The position numbers and the translations under genes were made by a program. Shown here piece after piece: positions 1 to 8,184 of a DNA stretch of 20,117 nt; within the stretch, counting starts at the first letter, position 1, and each line of letters opens with the position of its first letter. Where the stretch lies: assembly GCA_021307315.1 (NCBI GenBank), contig JAJSPD010000211.1, positions 1 to 20,117 of the forward strand, in the 5' to 3' direction. The notes below the pieces were generated by a model. The model saw only the letters and a list, made by a program, of their open reading frames with translations, was not told the DNA's origin and did no database searches. The DNA comes from Bisporella sp. PMI_857. Taxonomy: Eukaryota; Ascomycota; Leotiomycetes; Helotiales; Helotiaceae.

Positions 1-92
1 AATTTGTAGCTTGTGAAACTATATAGATTATAACAGGGAATGATCTTTGTTTTAATAGAACCTGCTGTAACACCGTAAGGCTTGGAACGCTA

Positions 93-166
93 AAATACTT
101 CTATTTTGTTGGTAAATATCTGAAATACTACTGTTTTGTTAGCAGATAGCTGAAATTCCATTGTTT
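93..166. repeat. 30-bp tandem repeat, about 2.5 copies
   Basis: Copies run 93-122, 123-152 and a partial 153-166. Each full unit starts AAATACT, has TTTTGTT in the middle and ends in CTG. The two full copies differ by several substitutions. No function is evident; it probably lies inside an old transposon. Confidence 0.75.
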
Positions 167-1029
167 AAAAAAAAAGGGGGGATTTAAGAAAGCCTTCAAA
201 TGAAGTGGTGGTATTTGAGAAATATAGACACTTTTTGGTCCCCCTAAATATTTGCTGTTTATTTTATAACTAATTTAATACATATACTACAAACAAGCCG
301 GAGCGCGATGACAGAACACTTATATACAGTGCCCATTGCTAACCTGAAATCAATGTTACTCTCCTGAGGCAGTTTAATAACGACCCCAAAGCCGAGATTT
401 AGTTTAAATGGTGATATAGAAGGATTTCTGTGGCTGGAGTAAAAAAATAAGCAAATTTTTACGCTAAAGCCAAATATTTTTTATGAAAAGCACTACTTCG
501 GTTTAATAACAAACATTTTACAATACCAAAAAACGAGTTAAAACACGATTTTAACTACTTTCGAACTAGCTTTACATTTTTGGCGTTTGTTTACTAGACG
601 AATTTCGGAATATATAATTTAGAAAGCTGAAAAAGTAAATTAAAAAAATCTTAGAAAATTATACACACAACAATACCATAACACATGTGTAAGCGGCCTT
701 ATAATAAATATATACTTATAACTAATACAGAAGTCGAAACAAAAGTCAGCAAGCACGAAACTTAGAATAAAAAAATTTGTATAAACAACCCCAAACAAAA
801 CTGTGGAAGTTAAAAACTCTTTTCTATTACAACTCGATTTTTAATGTTTCTGAGAATATATGTTAAAAGCTTCTAATAAGAAGTATGTTAAAGCTGCTAC
901 TAGATTACTAATATTAGCTAGTACAGTTTTTGTAAAGTATTTATGTTTTTGCTTCTTCTTTTTCTATTTTCAAGTTCATATATGTTATTGCTAATACTCC
1001 ACCTAATTGCGTGGCCCGAGTGCCCCGGC

Positions 1030-1059
1030 CGTGCTATATCTCTTTCCTGATACAGCACG
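1030..1059. repeat. GC-rich hairpin in AT-rich DNA
   Basis: An 11-bp stem (1030-1040 with 1049-1059, one mismatch) encloses an 8-base pyrimidine loop. It lies at the edge of a short GC-rich island (1011-1035, containing GCCCCGGCCG) that escaped the surrounding AT drift. It may be a transposon end or subterminal structure. Confidence 0.6.
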
Positions 1060-1096
1060 TTAAAAGGAATAATAATAATACAAACAAGCTATTTTA

Positions 1097-1117
1097 CCCC
1101 CCCCCCCCCCCTCCCCC
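1097..1117. repeat. Poly-C tract (C15-T-C5)
   Basis: Homopolymer run of cytosines interrupted once by T. It is prone to length error in assembly and polymorphism. No coding role is assigned. Confidence 0.85.
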
Positions 1118-1308
1118 TTTTAAGAACCAGTTTTTGAATTGCAGTTTAAATAAAAGATTTGTTGAATTTGTATATGTTCGAAAAACAAATCGACGTATAT
1201 TATATAAGAAGTTTGTCCAAAAAATTAAAGTTAAAAATAAAGAGAATTGCTACCACAGCGTGTTAAATAATAAATATATATTTGGATATATTATTGAAAG
1301 GGTATTGT

Positions 1309-1776
1309 TAGTGTGAGAAATGATTTGATTAGTTGATTAGTGAAGTAACTAACTATAATCAAATCAAACCTGAATTGTACTAGTTGTAATTAGTTTCATT
1401 AGTTTAATTAGCCACAAATTTAAAAGTGGTCAACCTAAATTAGAGCAGCGGTGAAGATTCTGCTTAAACTTTTTTTGCAATATCCAAAATCTTTAAATTT
1501 TTACGTGGTAGTAATTTTATGATTGCTTTAACGTTTTGAAATTGGCTTTAATACAAATTTGATAAAGTTAATAATTTTAAATGAAACTTTAATTTATTAT
1601 TGCTTTAAAATAGTTGATTAGTAATTAGTGATTTGATTATTTGATTATTTGATTTTACTTATTTGATTTTACTAATTGGATCAGATACAAGCCAACATAC
1701 TAAAATCAAACTTAATTAAATCTGATTATTTTAATTGGTAATTTATTTGTTGATTAGTTAGGTTGTAATTAAACTG
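1309..1776. mobile_element. hAT-like miniature element, left copy
   Basis: Non-coding 468-bp element flanked on both sides by the same 8-bp target duplication, GGTATTGT (1301-1308 and 1777-1784). It starts TAGTGTG and ends AAACTG, a mutated form of the CAGTGTG/CACACTG termini kept in the right copy at 17569-18081. Each end carries arrays of GATTA/TAATC motifs in inverted arrangement (about 1325-1370 and 1612-1765). The internal sequence aligns with the right copy in the same orientation (shared ACAAAT, CTAAAT and GCGGT blocks near 1413-1455). Eight-base target duplications and short CAGTGTG-type termini are typical of the hAT superfamily. No transposase is encoded, so it is a MITE. Confidence 0.82.
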
Positions 1777-1784
1777 GGTATTGT

Positions 1785-2600
1785 AGTTGAAGCTTGTATT
1801 ACACACAAGGTTTGTTGTATTGCAGTGGTTAAGAAAATTTGTATGGACTTGATTATAGAACTATTTAAAAGATTTCTCAGTAAAAGGGTCAGAGGCCTTC
1901 ATTAATAACTAAAAATATTACATAAGGTTACAGCCTGTATTACAGCTGTCACATGACTTACGGGTGATATATTGCTTTTCACACAATATTTTGCTTTAAA
2001 CAAACTGTTGAAAACAATTTGCGTAAACCGAATTTGTTTAAATTTAAACGATAAAACAATAGTAGTTTGTATTACAAATAGACAAAACTTACATTATAAA
2101 CAAAAACTATATTAAAACTTAAATTTCTAGATGATCCAAGAACTTGATTTTATAGATATTATTGATTAAGTACAGCGCATAAAAAGTTAAATGTTTTGAA
2201 ATTGTTTTAAAGCTTTAAGTTACGTTGTTACAAATATATATATTAGTTAAACGTAATGTAAGTTAGCTACTTTACGTTTTTAACTTAAACTTAATCGAAA
2301 CAGTTTGAAATATTATTAAGAATAACTTTTAAAACAACTATTTAAAAACTATAAATTATAATTAATTGGGCAGCGCAGTAACGAATACTTAAACATTATT
2401 AAAATTTATAAATTTGAAAACTAGTAAAACAAATGCTTTAAAAGTGCCGAAATATAATGCAAATAAAAAGCGTAACAAAGTAGTGAAGAAATAAAGCAAT
2501 ATACAATACTAGATAAATTATTACTACTTTATTAGGAAAAGTGGTGGCGACTAGGGTGATGCTTTTACTAGTGTTGTTACAACTATTGACTGTTGTAATT
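1785..2600. other. AT-rich DNA, no gene seen
   Basis: Low-GC sequence with no sustained reading frame. The 9-mer TGTATTACA occurs three times at similar spacing (1795, 1936, 2068). Nothing else is interpretable. Confidence 0.65.
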
Positions 2601-3013
2601 TGCGAAATATAATATTTTCACTTTTACTACCCTCCCCAAAAAATACTTCCTACTTCCGTGGGTTGGTTTGACCTGAAATTGGCCCTTGAGTAGATTTATT
2701 TTGTAGGTACAAGCGTTATTTACTAGAGTAACAGCCAGTAAATCATACATAGCCAAAGCCTAAATTGTTACAACTGCATATTTAGCCCCACTTGAGAGTC
2801 TATCCCAGGGTGTTTACAAGGAATAATAGTCAGTTGCAAGGACGCTGCCCAACAGGGAGCCTTAAAAATTCGCTTAACCCATGGAAGCAGGGAGTATTTA
2901 GGGGGGAGGGTAGTAGGGCTACAACTCTAGAACTGGGATGGCACAGGCCTATAGGTGCCTGTAGGTCCAGAACCTCCGCAGTCTAACCGTGATTAAATCG
3001 TTGATTCACAAAA

Positions 3014-3057
3014 TAAGATCACAAGTAAGTCCGAATAAGACCAAAAGTAAGTCCGAA
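3014..3057. repeat. 22-bp tandem repeat, two copies
   Basis: Adjacent copies at 3014-3035 and 3036-3057 match at 20 of 22 positions. Each ends in AAGTAAGTCCGAA. A third GTAAGTCCG core occurs at 3111-3119. Such iterations are common in subterminal regions of DNA transposons, but no matching opposite end is visible. Confidence 0.75.
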
Positions 3058-3118
3058 GGTACGCTATACCAGCCCACAGGGGTTAATTGCTGACGTGATC
3101 ACGGACAATCGTAAGTCC

Positions 3119-3151
3119 GGGGGGGGGGAGGGGGGTGGGGCCGTGGGGGGG
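3119..3151 (+). repeat. G-rich tract, G-quadruplex candidate
   Basis: Runs of G10, G6, G4 and G7 are separated by A, T and CCGT, about 250 bp upstream of the first SDR start. The pattern fits an intramolecular G-quadruplex on the plus strand. It is also prone to sequencing length error. Confidence 0.7.
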
Positions 3152-3226
3152 AACGTCCACCGCACACTTGGTTTGGCTACATGAAGACAATCGCAAAAAT
3201 GCTGAATGAGCCGCCTATCATACAAT

Positions 3227-3232
3227 CACGTG
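3227..3232. promoter_or_regulatory. CACGTG E-box upstream of SDR 1
   Basis: A perfect CACGTG core, the class of site bound by bHLH factors, lies 172 bp before the ATG at 3404. A 6-mer arises often by chance, so its use is unproven. Confidence 0.3.
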
Positions 3233-3403
3233 CAGGAAAGCAGAACTGATCGCTCCGACTCTGTACCAGACGTGGAGAAATGACCGACTGTCCCTGGAAC
3301 ATTCCTATATCCGTGATAGACAGCTATAGGGCTTGGTAAAGGTCAACTTCCAGAGTTCCAATTGTGAATGAAGGAGACTGTCCCCCATTTTGCACCCGAC
3401 GTG

Positions 3404-4880
3404 ATGGCTCCTAATCAGAATCAGAAATATGCTCTCGTCACCGGGTAGGCAGTCTACAGTCTATCTCATATCTTCTCCTAAGTCTTGTTGTACGTGCTAA
3501 CAAAATGAACCAACAGGTGCGGCCAAGGTGGAATCGGCGAGGCCCTCGTCCTTGAGTACAAGCATCGCGGCATCCATCCCATTGCCACCGTGCTTCCGAA
3601 CGAGGCGAGTGACCACCTATCGCGAGCCGATATCACGTTCTTTCCTCTCGATGTGACTAAGGATGATTCCATCCTAGAGCTGAAGGCCAATGTGCAGAAG
3701 CTCACAGGCGGGCGGCTCGACATCCTTGTGAACTGCGCGTACGTACCATTAGGAAAAGGGGTGACAGAGAGAGAATCTGTGTGCATGTGCTAACTTGCCT
3801 CTTTCTTTCTTGATAGTGGTATAGCATACACTATGACGGCTATCGATACGGACGTTGTTGCCGTACAGCGCATGTTCGACATTAACCTGTTTGGCCCCAT
3901 GCGCATGGTCCATCACTTTCATAGTCTCCTCATTCGTGCCAAGGGAACCATTGTCAACATTGGTTCAATTGGTGGCATCATACCGTACTTGTATGGATGT
4001 GAGTCACAACATCCAACATTCAAACCTAGAAGCCCGCGAGTGAGTGACTACTGATGGAAAGACTCAGCGTCATACAATGCCACCAAGGCAGCTCTCCACC
4101 ACTGGGGAAACACGTTGCGTGTTGAGCTGGCGCCGCTGGAGTAAGTCTACCCTATTCCTAGGTACTTCCTTGGAGACGATGAGCGAGCACTGACGGGGTG
4201 ACAGTGTCAAAGTCATCACGGTACGTTCCATCTATATCTCCTTCCTCACTTGATCAATTTTGCTCACTCCAGTTTGCGCCATAGATCATTTCCGGAGAAG
4301 TCAGCACCAACATCTTGAGAAACGACGCTCACAGGCAACTCCCAGAAGGTTTGTTTCTAGTTTCTTTACGCTCTACCCCGGATTTTCTGTTACATCTATC
4401 ATCCAGTGAGAACACACTGACTTCTGATACTTTGCCCAATCTTATAGGATCTTATTATGCTCCGCTCGCTGAAGAATTCCGTCAGCACGTTACCCGAACT
4501 CCGGGTAGGTCAATCAATTTGCTAAAAACAAAAGATACAATGAGAATTTTCGGCTAATGCGCTTGGCGGATGTGATCAGCGGGCGCAACCGATCGCTTTA
4601 AGTACGCAGCCAACGTCGTCGCAACAAGTTTGTTGTCCTCGCCGCCGCCATGGTTTTGGTACGGTAGCTACACGACCTCTGTCCGTTTCTGGGACACCTG
4701 GGGTTCCCGCACTGCGTGGGTAAGTATTATCGTATCTCTTCTGCCTTTGCCACCGAGAATCGAATATTGGCGGCCCTGTCACTAACTATTGTATACGCGC
4801 GATAGGACTCTACATTGTGGCAGTGGTTTAACTTGGCTAAGTTGAGGCAGGCTTATGCATCTTCGATCAAGAAGGATTAG
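3404..4880 (+). CDS. AYR1-like short-chain dehydrogenase/reductase, 289 aa, 9 exons
   Basis: NADPH-type SDR resembling the 1-acyldihydroxyacetone-phosphate reductase (AYR1)/17-beta-HSD-like group. Exons as I read them: 3404-3444, 3517-3738, 3817-3998, 4068-4140, 4205-4220, 4285-4348, 4448-4504, 4580-4719, 4806-4880. They sum to 870 nt, and all junctions are phase-consistent with GT-AG ends. Motifs: cofactor loop TGCGQGGIG (residues 13-21), NCAG (86-89), catalytic Ser138, Tyr151 and Lys155 in SYNATK, and the WFWYGS segment near the C-terminus typical of AYR1 homologues. Length fits the family (about 280-300 aa). The start is the only ATG in frame before the Rossmann motif. It is convergent with the cupin gene, 515 bp away. 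Next to a PKS it may reduce a ketone or aldehyde of the polyketide, but a lipid housekeeping role cannot be excluded. Exon 5 is only 16 nt. Confidence 0.88.
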
Positions 4881-5395
4881 GATTTTTAGATGGATATCGC
4901 TTCGATTAAACCAAGGAAATAGATTTTAGTGACCCCCGACTTCCGTTCCTTTGGCTTGGTGAAACGTGCCATTTGTGAGAAATGATACTTCGTACCTTAT
5001 TGCAATTTTCGAGCAAGATCCCCTAAACCAAGATCAGGCGCGCGCTCCCAATCTTGCCAACCCTTCAGTCGTTACCGGATTAGGGCCCCAAATGAAGAAA
5101 TAAATGCCTGTATTGATAACGCAGAAGGATTTATTCTCGTCTAAGCCCTGGTCTATCGCCCTTTCGTAAATGTTGAAAGGCTTGTCCAAGAACGAGGACA
5201 TTCAACATGTTAAATTTGCGGGAAGATTGGGTCAAGCCTCTTCATCTTGACATCTACATTCAGTTCTGGTCTCCTTTTTTTGCTTCGCTCAACCGTTGGC
5301 TGTGATTTACCATACCAAGCACGTTTTCAAACTGCGGGATCTTATTCTATATGCCTAAATATGTTTCTCCAGGCTACAAGTTTTTTGCATATCGA
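4881..5395. other. Convergent intergenic region
   Basis: 515 bp between the 3' ends of the AYR1-like SDR and the cupin gene. It should hold both polyadenylation regions. Short open frames here have no motif or intron structure. Nothing else is seen. Confidence 0.7.
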
Positions 5396-6109
5396 TCAAA
5401 CTTCGCTGTCAAACTTATTATCATTCTTCCCACCACCATAGCCAGGCAGCCCAACATAATCCCTCCCGAGCTCACCGAGATCCCCATCCACCTTTTTACC
5501 AGCGATTTCCAGATCTTGGATGTCCTGCAGGACGAACAGGACGCGCCCGGGAAGGTGGCCGTTGCCGGTGACGTTGATCCATCTGTGACAAGTGGACCGC
5601 TGGACGGCAACATCGCCACGGTGCATGGTGCGCTCCTCGCCTGAGTCGAGAACCATCCTGAAGCTGCCCTCGATCACGACGCAGTAGTCGATACTCCTGA
5701 CGCGGTGCAGGGGTGATACGTGGCCCGGGGCGAAGTCAATGAGGCGGCATACCGTTCCTCCCTTGACAGTTATGCCGGGCTTTTGTGTACAGGTTAGTTC
5801 AAAGATGGCGGATTTGAATACGCATAAACAAAAATTTAATACCTCGTTCTTGTGGGCATACGCGACGTCTACCTCGTCATTGAGATTAACCGGATGCTCG
5901 TGGGTCGAGTAAATGATGTTGGCGAGGGCTGACTTGTTGACTAGTTCTTTGTGGTGGTCGCCAACGTCGGTAGACAGGAAAACGGATTTACCCTCGGAAT
6001 CGTGGGTGGTGATGTGACGGACAGTACGGGGAAGACCTTGGATAGGATGCCCTGAGGTCTTGATGTAGCCCTCGGCAGGATTTGCCAGGTGCAAGTCATT
6101 GTTTGCCAT
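5396..6109 (-). CDS. Small single-domain cupin protein, 216 aa, 2 exons
   Basis: Exons on the minus strand are 6109-5843 and 5779-5396, with a 63-nt phase-0 intron (5780-5842; donor GTATTA, branch CTAAC, acceptor AAG). The cupin barrel covers about residues 96-165. Motif 1 is GHVSPLH (108-114) followed by RVRSIDY; motif 2 is GDVAVQRSTCHRWIN (144-158) with His154. The second His and the Glu of the classic HxHxxxE set are replaced by Val116 and an aspartate (Asp120), as in the BLL6423-like cupins often found in fungal metabolite clusters. It could be a dehydratase, isomerase or decarboxylase-like tailoring enzyme, but the reaction cannot be read from sequence. The start is the ATG at 6109; the frame stays open to 6163 but holds no ATG there. 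SDR 2 lies upstream on the same strand with a 281-bp gap. Confidence 0.85.
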   Translation of the reverse strand: MANNDLHLANPAEGYIKTSGHPIQGLPRTVRHITTHDSEGKSVFLSTDVGDHHKELVNKSALANIIYSTHEHPVNLNDEVDVAYAHKNEVLNFCLCVFKSAIFELTCTQKPGITVKGGTVCRLIDFAPGHVSPLHRVRSIDYCVVIEGSFRMVLDSGEERTMHRGDVAVQRSTCHRWINVTGNGHLPGRVLFVLQDIQDLEIAGKKVDGDLGELGRDYVGLPGYGGGKNDNKFDSEV

Positions 6110-6390
6110 GCTGATTTTGCTGGGTCGGTGGCAGAAGGGTGGGTGGTTGTCTCCTATGGCCACAAATAAAGACGGTGAGGTGGGTATACAAGCGGTAAAT
6201 TTGAATTGTTTTCCTGGAAATTACTATGGAGGATGAATCTAGTTATAACCCCCGGTCCCTGAGTAATATCATGCAGATTTCACGTGGCATTGTTCGCTTC
6301 CAGATGGCTAGGTATTACTAATACATAAAGATACCAAGCATCTGCTGCAGCAAGAAACTCCGACGCCCAGGATCCGTCTCTGGGCGACGA
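6110..6390 (-). promoter_or_regulatory. Cupin promoter / SDR 2 terminator region
   Basis: This 281-bp gap lies between two genes both read on the minus strand. It carries a perfect 13-bp dyad GTATTACTAATAC (6312-6324), about 205 bp upstream of the cupin start, and a hairpin just after the SDR 2 stop. No TATA box is certain. Confidence 0.5.
6361..6389 (-). terminator. Stem-loop directly after SDR 2 stop
   Basis: Arms 6361-6370 and 6380-6389 pair over 10 bp with one mismatch (7 perfect GC-rich pairs, CGCCCAG/CTGGGCG) around a 9-base loop. It starts one base beyond the TGA at 6391-6393 on the minus strand. It may be a 3'-UTR structure. Fungal RNA polymerase II does not need such a hairpin for termination, so its role is uncertain; it could also be a dyad in the cupin promoter. 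Confidence 0.4.
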
Positions 6391-7436
6391 TCAAAGATTA
6401 ATTAGTAGCCCTCCATCCACGACGAGTGCAGACCCCGTCATGAAACTTGAGCGGGGACTCAAGGCAAAGATGATGGCATCGGCGATCTCGTCAGGAATAG
6501 CCATGCGGCCAATTGGAAGCTTGGACTTGATGTAGTCTGCGTGGCCCTCGATTCCATCGTTGGCTCGCTGCACCATGGGCGTGTCTGTCCATGAAGGGCA
6601 AATGCAGTTGACCCGGATGTTGTAAGGAGCATTGTCTAGAGCTACAAAACAGGGTGGTATGCATGTCAGCATTGAGGACTTCGCACAGCTGTAGGCTGAT
6701 AGCGACACTGCTACTTACCGCTGGTTTTACTTAGTCCGAGCTGAGCATGCTTGGACGTTGTGTACGGGAGAATTCCCGCTACTGCGCCAAGGGAAGAAGC
6801 GGAGCAGAGATTGACAATGGCGCCCCGCGTGGTGCCACGGTTGGGAAAGGCACCCGACGGGGAGACCTCTCGGAGTTTCTGCGTCCGCATGGCCACTGAT
6901 GCTTCTCGTGTCACCAGGAATGTGCCCGTGGTGTTGACATCGAGGAACCGCTGGAACTCCGAAAGCGGCATCGATGCGATGTCGCAAGGATTTTCAGCGC
7001 CAATCTGTATCGAGGGTTAACGTAGTACATGCCAGCTACCTATTGTGCACTTACACCCGCGCAGTTGACGCAGTAATCTACACGCCCAAAGACGTCCGCC
7101 ATCCTGTCAAATATGTCGCGAACCGATTGCTCCTTGGTGACATCGACCTTGACTGCCTCAGCGCGAAACTGCCTGTTGGTCGCCACGGCGAAACATTTGC
7201 TGACAACCTCGTCTGCAGCTTCCATGTCTAGGTCCCCGATCATCACGGCCGAAGCGCCTTCTTTGGCAAGGAGCACGGCACACGCACTACCAATGCCGCC
7301 TGCTACAATTATGGAAATTATGATTCAGCATAATTATTCGAGCTTAGAGTACTGTAGAAATATTTCAAAAGGACTGTTTTGATATTTGATTAGACTCACC
7401 GCCACCAATGATGAGGGCATTCCCAGAAATATCCAT
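6391..7436 (-). CDS. Classical FabG-type short-chain dehydrogenase/reductase, 273 aa, 4 exons
   Basis: Minus-strand exons: 7436-7400, 7302-7055, 7004-6719, 6641-6391 (822 nt with stop; introns 97, 50 and 77 bp, all GT-AG and phase-consistent). Motifs: cofactor loop GGAGGIG (residues 11-17), acidic Asp36 at the end of strand beta-2 (suggests NAD(H) preference), NCAG (92-95), catalytic Ser163, Tyr176 and Lys180 (YTTSK), and the C-terminal SSFMTGSALVVDGG typical of FabG-like SDRs. The start has a strong context, CACCATGG. It is divergently paired with the PKS across 748 bp, which suggests co-regulation. It likely oxidises or reduces a hydroxyl/keto group on the polyketide or a derivative; the substrate is unknown. 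No defect is seen. Confidence 0.9.
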
Positions 7437-8184
7437 GGTGTCGTTGGGCTTTTGTGTTTCAGCCTCGTGTGAATCCGAATAGAGAATATGGCTCTTGGTA
7501 GAGGACTGCGTAAATGGTTGTATTTAGTATGGTAAGACACTAGGATTACAGTTGAGGCAACTCCGCCAATTTATACTCCTGGCACGCCTCAGAAACCAAG
7601 AAGTGCTGTCACACATTAAACAATTTGGTAGACTGAGAATACAAACAACAAGTCTGGTCAATGACGCCTCTCTGTTAGACCAGCTTGTGGCTGCCATCTT
7701 TCCCCGGCCGAGGCTCTTCAAAATACCGCTTGTCCAGTCATCCCCATATCATCATTCGTGTCTTACTTGCATAGGTCTTGTCTTGCATTGCTTAAGCGTA
7801 TGGAGTTAATTTGTTCGGAAGAGTTTGAGACCCTCCGGTTCTAGTCACCATGCATGTGCTCACAACTATGTAACCGATACCTGTTGCTATGGGAGACGGC
7901 TTCGATCTTCTCTGGAGTTTCTTTTATCCAGGTGCCATTTAGCCAAGGTCTGAAGCCACGCAGGGCAGATAACAAAGTACTGCTAGATCTGAATTTAGAG
8001 CTCAAAGGATGCCTCTTTCGCGTAAGGTATGGACCCGTTATGGAATCGAAAATAGTTTAGTTCCTGATATCACCCTGGGTGGGATATTAAATGGAAACAT
8101 ATCTAACGCCCATTCTCAATCTTGACATTCAGGAGTCTTGACTTACATCTTTCTTTTCATTAGACTTAGATTGAGATCAAAGCA
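7437..8184. promoter_or_regulatory. Divergent promoter, SDR 2 / PKS
   Basis: 748 bp between start codons of divergent genes, with no convincing gene inside (small open frames at 7552-7809 and 7524-7721 lack motifs). The main visible signal is the dyad near 8067-8087, about 100 bp before the PKS ATG. The last 80 bp before the PKS start are pyrimidine-rich, as in many fungal promoters. Confidence 0.6.
8067..8087. promoter_or_regulatory. Palindromic candidate operator upstream of the PKS
   Basis: The core CACCCTGGGTG (8071-8081) is a perfect 11-bp palindrome. It extends to ATATCACCC paired with GGGTG-GG-ATAT (one 2-base insertion). It lies 104 bp before the PKS start codon. It could bind a cluster regulator, but none is encoded in the window. 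Confidence 0.4.

Larger units (their letters stand above)
1..1300. other. AT-rich repeat debris, no gene seen
   Basis: Very AT-rich DNA with stops in all frames and few CG dinucleotides, as expected of RIP-mutated transposon remains. I could not assign any piece to a transposon family by translation. Local structures inside it (a 30-bp tandem repeat, a poly-C tract, a GC-rich hairpin) are listed separately. An open frame at 1011-1316 is low-complexity and crosses the poly-C tract, so I do not call it a gene. Confidence 0.7.
2601..3403. other. Transition from AT-rich DNA to the gene island
   Basis: GC content rises here. The stretch holds no convincing gene: an open frame at 2792-2986 has an unnatural composition and no recognisable motif. 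It contains an imperfect inverted repeat near 2943-2963, a 22-bp tandem repeat, a CGTGATCACG palindrome (3094-3103), a G-run and, nearest the first gene, a CACGTG E-box (3227-3232). It may be a decayed transposon abutting the promoter of the first SDR. Confidence 0.5.

Noticed and set aside
1011..1316. 101-codon open frame on the plus strand
   Set aside because: It spans a GC-rich hairpin and a poly-C tract that gives a proline run, then AT-rich codons; no domain, intron pattern or conserved motif.
2792..2986. 64-codon open frame on the plus strand
   Set aside because: Composition is unlike a protein and it lies in repeat-like DNA with inverted repeats; no motif.
6110..6163. N-terminal extension of the cupin protein
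   Set aside because: The extra codons start at GTG and contain no ATG before 6109; nuclear genes of this kind start at ATG.
7816..7837. CGG...CCG pair as a Zn2Cys6 site
   Set aside because: The spacing is 16 bases and such triplets arise easily by chance; no matching regulator gene is present.
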